A stretch of 64,000 nt of DNA. Source: JASSUD01 sp031963415 (lineage in GTDB: Bacteria; Pseudomonadota; Gammaproteobacteria; Burkholderiales; Burkholderiaceae). The position numbers were made by a program, and so were the translations under genes. The notes below the pieces were generated by a model that saw only the letters and a program-made list of their open reading frames with translations, was not told the origin of the DNA and made no database searches. Below are positions 37,443 through 46,582 of this stretch, one piece after another. Positions within the stretch are counted from its first letter, which is position 1, and every line of letters begins with the position of its first letter. Location: assembly GCA_031963415.1 (NCBI GenBank), contig JASSUI010000001.1, positions 806,001 to 870,000 on the forward strand. Reading direction: 5' to 3'.

Positions 37443-38228
37443 ATGCCTGCTTTTCGCTCTAACTCAATTTCTCCAGCACAAAGTTTCACAGCAGTTAGCT
37501 GGAATTTGCACAAAGGGCGTTCTCCGCTTGGCTTTCGGGCGTGGAGAAAAATGCGACAGTGGCTACAATCTGCCAATGCAGATGTTTATTTTTTACAAGA
37601 AGCGCTCGCGCAACGGATACCCATCGCAGCGCGACCTAACGATGATGGCACCGACGGATTAGGTGATGATATATGGCATTGCCAGACCACAGAATTTGCT
37701 TCTACGTTGCGTTTGCAGTTCACCTTAGGGACTAATGTCTTTAAGACGTCACGCCAACATGGCAACGCTATATTGGCGGCGCATCCATTAGATGAAAGCG
37801 GGCGCTGGGATATTTCTGCCCACCGTTTTGAGCGCCGCGGATTACTCGCGGCGCGTATTGATATTTATGGAAGATCTGTTACGTTGTTGTGCGCCCATTT
37901 GGCGCTCACGCGCGCCGCACGATTACGCCAAATGCGCTGGATTGCGCAACAAATTGAACACGAAACACCCACGGGCCCCCTTGTGCTTGCAGGTGATTTT
38001 AATGACTGGAAAAACGATTCGATCGCGCTATTTAGAGAAATAGGCCTAATTGAAGTGGCAACAACATTAGGCATAAAGGCCAACACCTTTCCCTCATTTT
38101 CACCAAAACTTGCGCTCGACAAAATGTTTGTCCGTGAGCTTACGCCGGCCGAATGGCTAGCTCCAGCACCAAGCACAGCTTGGCTATCTGATCACTTGCC
38201 TTATACGGCACGTTTATCATTCGATTAG
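37443..38228 (+). CDS. Endonuclease/exonuclease/phosphatase (EEP) family protein
   Basis: 261 residues, the EEP fold of DNase I/ExoIII-type metal-dependent phosphoesterases. Signatures: SWNLHKGRSPLG near residue 19, FLQEAL, LAGDFNDWKND, and SDHLPYTARLSF at the C-terminus. The substrate may be nucleic acid or a phospholipid. No signal peptide. Confidence 0.87.
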   Translation: MPAFRSNSISPAQSFTAVSWNLHKGRSPLGFRAWRKMRQWLQSANADVYFLQEALAQRIPIAARPNDDGTDGLGDDIWHCQTTEFASTLRLQFTLGTNVFKTSRQHGNAILAAHPLDESGRWDISAHRFERRGLLAARIDIYGRSVTLLCAHLALTRAARLRQMRWIAQQIEHETPTGPLVLAGDFNDWKNDSIALFREIGLIEVATTLGIKANTFPSFSPKLALDKMFVRELTPAEWLAPAPSTAWLSDHLPYTARLSFD

Positions 38229-38338
38229 CGAAGCCTGCCCATCTATTTCTTCGCAAAGACTAATCAATAATGAAAATAACTCTTATTTAATCTAGAGATA
38301 AAATAACGCTTACTTCTCCTTGCAACCGAGCTAACCTT

Positions 38339-39109
38339 ATGAGTAATTTAAATCAGCAGACCGTATTAAGCGTGCATCATTGGACTGACTCGCTATTCAG
38401 CTTCACTTGTACGCGTGATCTCTCTTTTCGTTTCGAAAATGGTCAATTCACGTTAATCGGCCTTGAAGTGAACGGTAAACCGCTTATCCGTGCCTATAGC
38501 ATGGTCAGTACAAATTATGAGGAAGAACTGGAGTTTCTTTCGATCAAAGTACAGGATGGTCCGCTTACCTCGCGTTTGCAGCACCTAAAACCCGGCGATC
38601 AAATTTATGTGAGTAAGAAGGCAACGGGTACGCTCTGCGTTGACAGTCTATTACCCGGTGAAAATCTATGGATGCTTTCGACAGGCACTGGCATCGCTCC
38701 GTTTATGAGTCTAATTAAAGACCCGGCGATTTATGAACGTTATGCGCGTGTTGTTCTCACTCATACCTGTCGTTACGCAGCTGAACTCGCTTATCAAGAC
38801 TACATTACGCAGTCCTTGCCACAGCATGAATATCTTGGCGAATGGGTGCAGCAGAAGCTTATTTACTATCCAACCGTTACGCGTGAGCCATTTAAAAATA
38901 CCGGGCGCATCACAAATTTAATCGAAAACGAAAAATTATTTGCAGATGTGGGCCTCCCCCCTTTTTCAATTGAGCGCGATCGACTGATGTTGTGTGGCAG
39001 CCCTTCTATGCTAAAAGATCTACGTGCGATGCTAAATGGAATGGGATTTAAAGAAGGTAGCCATGCGCACCCCGGTCATTATGTAGTCGAAAAAGCTTTC
39101 ATTGATTGA
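38339..39109 (+). CDS. fpr: Ferredoxin/flavodoxin-NADP+ reductase
   Basis: 256 residues, the bacterial FPR type. FAD-binding RAYSMVST near residue 50 and NADPH-binding STGTGIAPFMSL near 117 are visible, and the C-terminus ends GHYVVEKAFID as in Burkholderia Fpr. It passes electrons between NADPH and ferredoxin or flavodoxin in redox-stress defence and Fe-S repair. Cytosolic. ATG 38339. Confidence 0.95.
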   Translation: MSNLNQQTVLSVHHWTDSLFSFTCTRDLSFRFENGQFTLIGLEVNGKPLIRAYSMVSTNYEEELEFLSIKVQDGPLTSRLQHLKPGDQIYVSKKATGTLCVDSLLPGENLWMLSTGTGIAPFMSLIKDPAIYERYARVVLTHTCRYAAELAYQDYITQSLPQHEYLGEWVQQKLIYYPTVTREPFKNTGRITNLIENEKLFADVGLPPFSIERDRLMLCGSPSMLKDLRAMLNGMGFKEGSHAHPGHYVVEKAFID

Positions 39110-39146
39110 GGGGGCATTGAACAAAACGAAAACGAATTTCCTTGAA

Positions 39147-39194
39147 GGTTAAGCAACCCATTTATGTTGAACCTCTACCGTTGCAGTTGCTTAA
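39147..39194. terminator. Possible terminator hairpin after fpr
   Basis: gttaagcaac (near 39148) and gttgcttaac (near 39184) are perfect inverse copies between the convergent fpr and fic genes. There is no strong T run. Confidence 0.4.
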
Positions 39195-39219
39195 CTCTAA
39201 TTGAGTAGAACTCATTTCA

Positions 39220-39283
39220 TAAATGTCTAAAAGGCCGTGATCGGGGGGAGTTTAGGCGATTTGTAGACAAATCCTTAGACATC
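39220..39283. repeat. Dispersed palindromic repeat, family 2
   Basis: aaatgtctaaaaggccgtga at the left; gcgatttgtagacaaatcct at the right. It ends just before the fic stop codon. Confidence 0.6.
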
Positions 39284-39288
39284 CGCCG

Positions 39289-40671
39289 TCATTCATCCGT
39301 CATACCTTTATTTACACTGTGCTTTGCTTGCCAAGCTGCCAATTGCATAGGACGTAACCCATAGCGAACCAACACACCTTCATGCAAATGCCGCAACTCC
39401 TCAAGTACCAAGGCTCGAACATCTGCGCGCTTTTCTTCAGGTATTCCATGCTCTTGCAAATAACCCTGTAGCAAAGTTAAAGCATCCTGCTCAGGGCGTA
39501 TTACCACATCGTGCACCATGCGCTTAATCAAAACGCCATAGGCCAAACGTACAGGGTCTGGCTCAACTAAATCTCGCTTAATAACAACATACTCTTGGGT
39601 CGAGCGCTCATAAGCCCAGAGGTATAAATCTCTTAATAACTCAATGCGAGTTAACTCATAAACACCGAGAATGGCGCAGCTATAGGCCGCCTCCGACACG
39701 CCCAGAAAAGTAAGAGGACACAGATTAGCACGCAGTAAAGGTAAGTTCGCAGCCAGCCTCGAAACACGCTTATTCACATCAGCAAACGGTTGCAAATAAG
39801 GCAGATGCACCATCATGAAAAAAGACTGCTCGAATGGGTCAATGATTCTGCTCGCTTTATTTAACAACTTATCTAACGCCTCACTAATTTGAGCTGGCAC
39901 GGCAAGCGGTCGATAGACGCTTTGACCAATCTCTACTGTGTGTTGACGTATGCGCCCTTCGTCAGCTGGATTCGATAATAAATTTTCTGCTAATAAACTG
40001 TGCAAATTAAACAGCGTGTAACGATTACATCCAATTACCTCTGCATTCTCCACCAGAAGCTCAATCGCCGCTTTATGATTGAGAATCATCTGGGTTTCAA
40101 AAGCCGTCTTATTTGCAGCGACATGGCCATGCTCAACCAATTCGCGTGTATCGAGACGAGAATAAGTATTCCCTTCTAATTGGCTCGACGCCCATGACAG
40201 GTCAATTAACAATCGGTTCAGTATCGTACGGCCATACGTACCAGCAGGTAAGTTAGCTTGGCCAGCATCACCCATTTTCCATAATTGACGGCGCAGTGGC
40301 GCGGGCAGATACCAACTCTGATTGGGCTGATAACTCTCTAGAAAATTCCATTGATATCCAACTGGCTTACGCGCCATAAGTGGCCGCTTGACATACGTCA
40401 GAATCTCTTGGCTATCTAACGATAAAGAAATAGCATGCGGGAAAGCGGCGCTGAATTCAGGCGCAGTGGCTGAGGATTCGGCAGCCGCTAAATATCGTCT
40501 AGCGCGTCCTTCTCCCACGCCCACGATTCTTCCCTGAGTAATCCATTGACTCAGCCACCGTTGAACTGTTCGCCGCGCCAACTTAGGATGTAAAGCGAGC
40601 AGCTTAGCTAAAGTAAGACCTTCGGAAGAATATTGGATAGAGAGTAATAATTGTTCAGCAGATCGCACCAT
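39289..40671 (-). CDS. Fic-domain protein with winged-helix N-terminus
   Basis: 460 residues. A winged-helix DNA-binding domain at 1-65 (LARRTVQRWLSQWITQGRIV) precedes a Fic core. The inhibitory-helix motif SSQLEGN is near 165 (class II arrangement). The Fic loop near 280-294 reads HLPYLQPFADVNKRVSR. The canonical loop is HPFxxGNGR; here DVNKR replaces xGNGR and the lead His is shifted, so AMP-transfer activity may be altered. Fic enzymes usually AMPylate Ser/Thr/Tyr hydroxyls of proteins. The HTH, together with twin palindromes just upstream, suggests autoregulation. Expected in the cytosol. Confidence 0.88.
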   Translation of the reverse strand: MVRSAEQLLLSIQYSSEGLTLAKLLALHPKLARRTVQRWLSQWITQGRIVGVGEGRARRYLAAAESSATAPEFSAAFPHAISLSLDSQEILTYVKRPLMARKPVGYQWNFLESYQPNQSWYLPAPLRRQLWKMGDAGQANLPAGTYGRTILNRLLIDLSWASSQLEGNTYSRLDTRELVEHGHVAANKTAFETQMILNHKAAIELLVENAEVIGCNRYTLFNLHSLLAENLLSNPADEGRIRQHTVEIGQSVYRPLAVPAQISEALDKLLNKASRIIDPFEQSFFMMVHLPYLQPFADVNKRVSRLAANLPLLRANLCPLTFLGVSEAAYSCAILGVYELTRIELLRDLYLWAYERSTQEYVVIKRDLVEPDPVRLAYGVLIKRMVHDVVIRPEQDALTLLQGYLQEHGIPEEKRADVRALVLEELRHLHEGVLVRYGLRPMQLAAWQAKHSVNKGMTDE

Positions 40672-40705
40672 TTACCGCTCTTCGCATCTTAGAATGAAGC
40701 AATTA

Positions 40706-40761
40706 TGGCGCAGTTTCTATAACCGCGCCATTTTTGTGGCGCAGTTATAGAAACTGCGCCA
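40706..40761. promoter_or_regulatory. Twin palindromic operators upstream of fic
   Basis: Two 25-bp near-palindromes, 40706-40730 and 40737-40761, separated by 6 bp. Each begins TGGCGCAGTT and ends GCGCCA, and the second is the inverse complement of the first except for one base. They lie 35-90 bp before the ATG at 40671, exactly where a repressor or the protein's own winged helix would bind. The rest of 40762-41023 shows no gene. Confidence 0.7.
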
Positions 40762-41023
40762 CTTTCATGAGACAGTCCCCCTTACCTACTTAAGGAGTCT
40801 CAAAAAAAATGCTTAAGCAATAAGCGGCAAAAGGTGCTTGAAGCAGCAGAGTCAGCATCGCGCTGATCTCAACGCAGCCAGGAGCATGAAACATTTCCAC
40901 GACAATTCCACGCTTTTTTACTGAAATTTTTTAAACCAAATGGGTTATTTATTAGTACAAATAGGTTAAGATAAATACCTCGTTATTACGCCTTATCAAC
41001 TAGCAATCATAGCGTGGTGAATA

Positions 41024-41899
41024 GTGAAAAAAATACCTTTATCCGATAAGGGATCAGCAAGCCTCTTTGATCTAGCCTCTCTACATATCGATACCAAGCA
41101 ATTTGGCGACAAATTGCTTCCCTTTTTCTCTCGCCTAGCTTGGGATAGCTATGAGTTACGCGGCCGTCAATTAGCTACGCTAAAAAGCTGGTTACTTGAC
41201 AACCACCAAGCAGAGGTTGACCAAACAGCATCGAAGCTATTTTTAGCGGGTGAGTGCGCAATAAGCGATTTAAAAGCTTTCCAGCAACTTAACGAAACGC
41301 AGAAAAATGCGTTGCAAGCAATGCCTTTGCGACGTAAAAGAGCCGTAGCGACCTTTTTCCTAAGCCGAACTAATGCGAATGAACAATGGCATGTTGAACG
41401 GCGGCCGACCGATATTTTTGTACAAACTGATAGCACTTTTTATCCTGCTGAACGGCAATTTAGCGAGATGGAAAGCGCCGTGACAGAAGATGAGGATTTT
41501 CAAAAAATTTTGCATTTTCTACCTCAGCTATTAAGCGCACAGGATGTACACCCCAAAAAGCTTAAAGTGATCTGTCATCAGGTCTCGTTGCTCGCCACGC
41601 CAGATACGCCTGGACATGGTTCACCTGAAGGCATTCACCAAGATGGCATGGATTTTATTGTGTCAGCGCTGGTTATTCATCGGGAAAATATCGAAGGCGG
41701 TCTTAGCCGCATTTATCACTGCCCTACTACGGGTAACTATGAGTTGGATTTCAGCCATCTACTACAGCCAGGCCAAGGATTATTTCATGCTGATCGTAAT
41801 ACCCAAATATGGCACGATGTAACACCAGTCACGCTGACTCCTGGAACTGCGCAAGGAAGGCGCAATACGCTGGGGTTTGATTTAGAAATTATGCTTTAG
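41024..41899 (+). CDS. 2-oxoglutarate/Fe(II)-dependent dioxygenase (2OG-Fe_Oxy_2 type)
   Basis: 291 residues. The iron triad is visible as GIHQDGMDFIV (H-x-D) and a distal His in QIWHDVTPV; the 2-oxoglutarate-binding Arg is in RRNTLGFDLEI. This arrangement matches the family that includes bacterial free-amino-acid hydroxylases; the substrate here is unknown. The start is GTG 41024. The N-terminal ~120 residues are helical and less conserved. It is isolated, with no biosynthetic partner adjacent. Confidence 0.85.
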   Translation: MKKIPLSDKGSASLFDLASLHIDTKQFGDKLLPFFSRLAWDSYELRGRQLATLKSWLLDNHQAEVDQTASKLFLAGECAISDLKAFQQLNETQKNALQAMPLRRKRAVATFFLSRTNANEQWHVERRPTDIFVQTDSTFYPAERQFSEMESAVTEDEDFQKILHFLPQLLSAQDVHPKKLKVICHQVSLLATPDTPGHGSPEGIHQDGMDFIVSALVIHRENIEGGLSRIYHCPTTGNYELDFSHLLQPGQGLFHADRNTQIWHDVTPVTLTPGTAQGRRNTLGFDLEIML

Positions 41900-42047
41900 A
41901 GAAGCACTGAAAAAATCGGGAATAAGCCATATCGAGGCTACACAACCGTAAAGCATGGCACCGATATAGGGGCGATACAGGCTCATCATTTATGCTGACG
42001 TAGGAGAGGAAGATGAATTGGTGTGAATATGAGATAGAGGGGCGCGC

Positions 42048-42323
42048 GTGCTAGAAAGATTCGAAGCCAACCAAGATCGCAAGTTTGATCAGATTCGCCG
42101 CGAAATAAAAGAAATCCATCAAAAACTCGAACAAACTCAACAGAAATTTGAATATAGACTCGACAATAAAATCGAAGATAGCATTCGGCGAGCTTTTAAT
42201 GAGCTGAAGCAAAAAATGGATGGTTTAAATTTTGATAATGTGATACGGATGATTTGCGTCGCCTCTATCCAAATTAGTCTGACCGTTTTGATCATATCAA
42301 GCATGAAAATAGTTAAGCATTGA
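42048..42323 (+). CDS. Truncated coiled-coil membrane protein, paralog of the next gene
   Basis: 91 residues from GTG 42048: a coiled coil (EIKEIHQKLEQTQQKFEYRL) followed by one C-terminal membrane helix (~68-87). It is homologous to the tail of the protein at 42441. The DNA upstream (gatgaattggtgtgaatatg) still matches the corresponding region of that gene but is in another frame after an apparent one-base loss, so the N-terminal domain has been lost. It may be a decaying duplicate. Confidence 0.55.
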   Translation: MLERFEANQDRKFDQIRREIKEIHQKLEQTQQKFEYRLDNKIEDSIRRAFNELKQKMDGLNFDNVIRMICVASIQISLTVLIISSMKIVKH

Positions 42324-42440
42324 GTAAGCAAGGGTTTTATACAAACGGCCTAAGCCAAACAGATAACTACATTAGCCACATCTTTGTCAGCAAAATAACT
42401 CCGTGTTGATGCAGTAGATAAGAATGAGCGGAAGGTGACA

Positions 42441-43106
42441 ATGGATAATGTGACTTCAAGGAATACGAAGATTTTTGAGCAATACGAAAATCTGGAAAGA
42501 GCAGGGATGGCTCCCTCAATAGCTCAAGCAATCAGAGATTTTGTATTAGCTACACTGCAAGATAAGGTGAACATAGTGGATTGGCGGGAATACAAAGCAG
42601 AAAGAGCGAGCGAGTTAGAAAAATTTGAAACCAGCCAGGACCGTAAATCTGATCAAATTTGCCACGAAATAAAGGAAACTCAGCAAGCGCTCGAGAATAA
42701 GATCGATAGTAATATCGAACAAGTCCGTTACGAGATAAAGGAAAACCGTCAAGCGCTCGAGAGTAAAATCAACAGTAACATTGAGCAGGTTCGCTACGAA
42801 ATAAAGGAAACCCGTCAAGCGCTCGAGAGTAAGATCAACAGTAATATTGAGCAAGTTCGTCACGAAATAAAAGAAACCCGTCAAAAGCTCGAGAATAAGA
42901 TCGATAGTAATATTGAACAGGTTCGCTGCGAAATAAAAGAAACCCGTCAAGAATTTAAAAGCGATATTGAAAAAACTCGTAATGAGCTCGGTGAGAAGAT
43001 GAATCATCTGAGATTTGAACTTGTGCGATGGATGATTGGCCTCTTTTTTGCCCAAGTTGCTTTCAATATTGCGATAGTGACAGGTATTAAGATATTTGGG
43101 CATTAA
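42441..43106 (+). CDS. Coiled-coil, C-tail-anchored protein (DUF1640-like)
   Basis: 221 residues from ATG 42441 (gaagg ahead; a GTG at 42435 is in frame). The N-terminal part (YENLERAGMAPSIAQAIRDF) resembles the DUF1640/CCDC90 start. Then about five 22-residue repeats, NIEQVRYEIKETRQALESK-type, form a long coiled coil at ~70-185. One membrane helix (WMIGLFFAQVAFNIAIVTGI) lies at the C-terminus. No enzymatic domain. Function unknown; probably an inner-membrane protein with a cytosolic rod. Confidence 0.75.
   Translation: MDNVTSRNTKIFEQYENLERAGMAPSIAQAIRDFVLATLQDKVNIVDWREYKAERASELEKFETSQDRKSDQICHEIKETQQALENKIDSNIEQVRYEIKENRQALESKINSNIEQVRYEIKETRQALESKINSNIEQVRHEIKETRQKLENKIDSNIEQVRCEIKETRQEFKSDIEKTRNELGEKMNHLRFELVRWMIGLFFAQVAFNIAIVTGIKIFGH
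42680..42945 (+). repeat. Tandem ~66-bp repeats coding a coiled coil
   Basis: Units beginning agtaatatcgaacaagtccg recur about every 66 bp, four to five times with small substitutions. Length variation by slippage or recombination is expected. Confidence 0.8.
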
Positions 43107-43172
43107 CGGAACACCGCGTCAGCGGCTAAAAACTGCTCACGATCTCTTGAAAGAAAAAATATTAGAGATGTT

Positions 43173-43262
43173 CGGCATACATGTTGGGGTTTCTACATCA
43201 CCCCAACTTACCGTTTTTTGTGTATTTTTGTAGTTTGGGTGACGCAGACGCCCGACATGTGC
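43173..43262. repeat. Palindromic repeat, family 4
   Basis: ggcatacatgttggggtttc at the left; a diverged inverse, acgcccgacatgtgc, at the right, with inner caccccaac/gtttgggtg. Shares its core with 13087-13267. It lies between the coiled-coil gene and nadB. Confidence 0.65.
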
Positions 43263-43398
43263 ATTAATTAATTCTATTTGGGGCTTTTAAAAAAACTAAA
43301 ACAGGTTTTTTAAATGATTGTGAATAGGGTTTAAGCAAAACGCACCTTTATTGCCAACGCTGTTGATATTGCACTGCTAGGCAAAATTTAAACAAGGT

Positions 43399-44976
43399 TT
43401 AAGGAGTCAACACCGTGGGCAACGCTTTTGCCCATGTGTAAGGCCAATCACGGCTGAAATGGAGGCCACGGCTTTCTCGTCGTGCGAGTGCACTCTCTAC
43501 AATTAATTCAGCGACTTGCACCAGATTGCGTAGCTCTAGCAAATCACGGCTAATACGAAAGTTTGCATAATACTCATGGATTTCATCGCGCAGCATTGAA
43601 ATTCGCTGTTTTGCACGTGCTAGCCGCTTATCCGTACGGACAATACCCACATAGTTCCACATCAAGCGGCGCAGCTCATCCCAGTTATGCGCAACCACCA
43701 CTTCCTCATCCGCGTCTGAAACGCGGCTCTCATCCCAACTTGGCAAGTTTATGGTTGAGGTTGGCGTTGCTAAGTCAGTTTGTATCGCTTGTGCAGCCGC
43801 TCGACCAATCACTAAACATTCGAGCAGTGAATTGCTAGCCAAACGATTGGCGCCATGCAAACCGGTATAGGCAGTCTCGCCTACTGCATAAAGCCCCGCT
43901 ATATCAGTACGGCCCGCCAAATCAGTGACAACGCCGCCACAGGTGTAATGCGCTGCGGGGACAACAGGAATAGGTTCACGCCTGATATCAATGCCTAATT
44001 TCAGACAACGCGACAAAATCATTGGGAAATGTTGCTGTAAAAACTCAGCACTTTGATGGCTAATGTCCAAGTAAACACAGTCAACACCGTGCTTTTTAAT
44101 CTCAAAATCAATCGCTCGCGCCACCACATCGCGGGGAGCAAGCTCAGCGCGCGCGTCGTGCTGTGGCATAAAGCGCGTGCCGTCTGGCAGTTTGAGAAGC
44201 GCCCCTTCCCCGCGCACCGCCTCACTAATCAAGAATGATTTGGCATAAGGGTGGTAAAGGCAGGTTGGATGAAATTGGATGAACTCCATATTGGCGACCC
44301 GGCAACCCGCCCGCCAGGCTATCGCAATACCATCGCCAGTCGCGGTATCAGGATTAGTCGTATAGAGATAGGCTTTGCCAGCCCCACCCGTTGCCAACAC
44401 CGTTTGACGAGCGGCTAGCGTTAAGGTGCGACCACTTTGCAAATCAAGCACATATAGTCCATAACAGCGCCGATCAGGCATGCCTAATCGAGGCGAAGTG
44501 ATTAAATCAATCGCAAAATGTTCTTCAAATAATGTGATATTCGGATGCGCTCGTACCCGCTCAATAAGCGTTGTCACGATTGCGTGACCTGTCGTATCGG
44601 CTGCATGTACGATGCGGCGCTGACCATGCCCACCCTCACGGCCCAGGTGCAAACCAACCGCGGCCTCATCATCACGGGTAAACGGAACTTGTTGCGCGAT
44701 CAACCAGTCAATTGCATCTCGCCCGTGTTCAACAATAAAGCGCGCGGCTTCTTCTTCGCATAAACCACCACCAGCGGCTAATGTATCTCGCAGATGATTT
44801 TCTACGCTATCTGAAGGATCAAGCGCTGCTGCAATCCCCCCTTGCGCCCAACAGCTTGCGCCCTCGGTTAACGAACGTTTTGCAATGACTGCAACGCGAC
44901 ACGTCTGCGCTAAATTCAACGCAACGCTTAAGCCTCCCAGCCCACTACCCACTATTACAACATCAAAGTCCATCAT
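43399..44976 (-). CDS. nadB: L-aspartate oxidase
   Basis: 525 residues, full length. An FAD enzyme that oxidises aspartate to iminoaspartate, the first step of de novo NAD synthesis. FAD motif VVIVGSGLGGLSVALNLA at the N-terminus, plus GASCWAQGGIAAAL, LGREGGHGQRRIVHAADTTG and GLHGANRLASNSLLECLV. nadA and nadC are not adjacent. Tandem ATGs at 44976 and 44973 make the start uncertain by one residue. Confidence 0.96.
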   Translation of the reverse strand: MMDFDVVIVGSGLGGLSVALNLAQTCRVAVIAKRSLTEGASCWAQGGIAAALDPSDSVENHLRDTLAAGGGLCEEEAARFIVEHGRDAIDWLIAQQVPFTRDDEAAVGLHLGREGGHGQRRIVHAADTTGHAIVTTLIERVRAHPNITLFEEHFAIDLITSPRLGMPDRRCYGLYVLDLQSGRTLTLAARQTVLATGGAGKAYLYTTNPDTATGDGIAIAWRAGCRVANMEFIQFHPTCLYHPYAKSFLISEAVRGEGALLKLPDGTRFMPQHDARAELAPRDVVARAIDFEIKKHGVDCVYLDISHQSAEFLQQHFPMILSRCLKLGIDIRREPIPVVPAAHYTCGGVVTDLAGRTDIAGLYAVGETAYTGLHGANRLASNSLLECLVIGRAAAQAIQTDLATPTSTINLPSWDESRVSDADEEVVVAHNWDELRRLMWNYVGIVRTDKRLARAKQRISMLRDEIHEYYANFRISRDLLELRNLVQVAELIVESALARRESRGLHFSRDWPYTWAKALPTVLTP

Positions 44977-45355
44977 TGAAGTCTTCTTGCACCAATAACA
45001 TTAGCACCACACTGGTAGCCAACAAGGCTCGCAGCATAGCGCCGTAGATCTAATTTAGCCAGCACAGTTGGCTAGCCATGAGATAAATAACAAGCTCAAC
45101 ATATCGTCCTCTGTTAGATCTTATTTAGCGTATTCTTGGCGCGGTATGTTGAGATAGTCACTACATTAGTGCTGGACGTAAGACATACACATTACCAAGG
45201 AAGGACTAAACAAGTTATTAGCTTACGCATGCTATTTGTAATGCTATTTATAGTGTTATTTATAATGCTATTTCTTAAAAGATAAAGATTCACTCTATCT
45301 AGCGGATCGGGCAACGCAAAACCCCGAAACAATCTCCCCAAGCGAACACACAAAA
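44977..45355. other. Intergenic region with four 12-bp repeats
   Basis: 379 bp between divergent nadB and lpxK. At 45229-45276 four 12-bp units, atgctatttgta-like, stand in tandem (units 2-4 read atgctatttata, gtgttatttata, atgctatttctt). No gene seen. Confidence 0.6.
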
Positions 45356-46387
45356 ATGCGACGCCTTTTGTCTCACTGGAAAGCCAAGTTGGAATTTTAT
45401 CTAATACGCGAATGGCAACACCGTGGCTTATTTGCCTGGCTACTGTGGCCGCTGTCATGGATATTTGGTGCGCTTGTAAGACTACGGCGTATTAGTTTTA
45501 TCTTGGGATGGGCGCGGGTAACGCATCTACCTGTTCCTGTTGTTGTAGTCGGTAACTTAACGATTGGCGGCACAGGCAAAACGCCCACCGTGATCGCTTT
45601 AGTAGAAGCATTACGCGCAGCAGGCTTTACCCCTGGTGTTATCGCGCGCGGTTACGGTGCGTCAATCGCTGAGCCACGTCCCGTCACAACAGTTTCCACA
45701 GCACAAGAAGTCGGAGATGAACCGCTGTTAATTGCTCGCCGTACCAACGCACCGATATGGGTTTGCCCTGATCGAGTGGCCGCTGCGCGCGCTTTGTGTG
45801 CAGCACAGCCTGAAGTGGACGTGATCATTAGCGACGACGGCTTACAGCATTATCGATTGGCACGTGATTTTGAGCTGGCTGTGTTCGATCATCGTTTGGC
45901 AGGCAATCGCTTCTTACTGCCAGCAGGCCCACTGCGTGAACCGCTTCAGCGTGCGCGCGATGCCACGCTTATCAATGGCATCAATGAGCGCGAATTACCT
46001 AACTGGCCGAATACTTTTTCTATGAAGCTTAAGCCAGCGCCTGCCTGGCATCTCGAAAATCCAGCATTACAGCGCCCACTCGAACGCTTTATGAACGAGC
46101 GCATTTTTGCCGCTGCTGGTATCGGTGCACCTGAACGCTTCTTTGAAACCTTACGCCAACATGGATTGCAACCTAGTACACACGCGCTGCCTGATCATTT
46201 TTCGTATGTCACCAATCCATTTAACGAGGTAAAAGCTGATGCCATTCTGATTACTGAGAAGGATGCAGTAAAATGCCAAACGATGTGGCACGATGCGCGG
46301 CTCTGGGCAGTACCCATCGAAGCTACGTTAGATGCACGCTTAATTGCCCTTATTGTGGAGAAGATCCGTGGACGCTCGTCTACTTGA
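45356..46387 (+). CDS. lpxK: Tetraacyldisaccharide 4'-kinase
   Basis: 343 residues. It phosphorylates the lipid A disaccharide at the 4' position on the inner face of the inner membrane. P-loop VGNLTIGGTGKTPTV at ~64-78, and the family segment ARGYG, DDGLQHYRLARD and FDHRLAGNRFLLPAGPLREP. An N-terminal hydrophobic stretch suits membrane association. ATG 45356. It overlaps the Trm112-family gene by 20 bp and starts the lpxK-Trm112-kdsB-adk run typical of Burkholderia. Confidence 0.96.
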   Translation: MRRLLSHWKAKLEFYLIREWQHRGLFAWLLWPLSWIFGALVRLRRISFILGWARVTHLPVPVVVVGNLTIGGTGKTPTVIALVEALRAAGFTPGVIARGYGASIAEPRPVTTVSTAQEVGDEPLLIARRTNAPIWVCPDRVAAARALCAAQPEVDVIISDDGLQHYRLARDFELAVFDHRLAGNRFLLPAGPLREPLQRARDATLINGINERELPNWPNTFSMKLKPAPAWHLENPALQRPLERFMNERIFAAAGIGAPERFFETLRQHGLQPSTHALPDHFSYVTNPFNEVKADAILITEKDAVKCQTMWHDARLWAVPIEATLDARLIALIVEKIRGRSST

Positions 46388-46580
46388 AATTTTGGTTTGC
46401 CCGTTGTGCAAAAGCCAGCTCACGCATGATCGCCGGGCAAAAAAATTGATCTGCCAGGCCGACAAACTCGCCTACCCTATTCGAGATGGCATACCCGTTA
46501 TGCTAGTTGACGAAGCAGAACAAATCGTCGAAGGCACGCTGGTAGAACCAGACCCTACTCCCTCTTCAGATACTCAATAA
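46368..46580 (+). CDS. Trm112 family protein (YcaR-like)
   Basis: 70 residues from GTG 46368, which follows ggag at good spacing and gives the family start (V)DARLLEILVCPLCKSQL. Only one CxxC is present, followed by ICQADKLAYPIRDGIPVMLV. A small zinc-ribbon-like protein always found between lpxK and kdsB in this lineage; its bacterial role is not established. It overlaps lpxK and ends 2 bp before kdsB, so translation is coupled. Confidence 0.9.
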   Translation: MDARLLEILVCPLCKSQLTHDRRAKKLICQADKLAYPIRDGIPVMLVDEAEQIVEGTLVEPDPTPSSDTQ

Positions 46581-46582
46581 AC

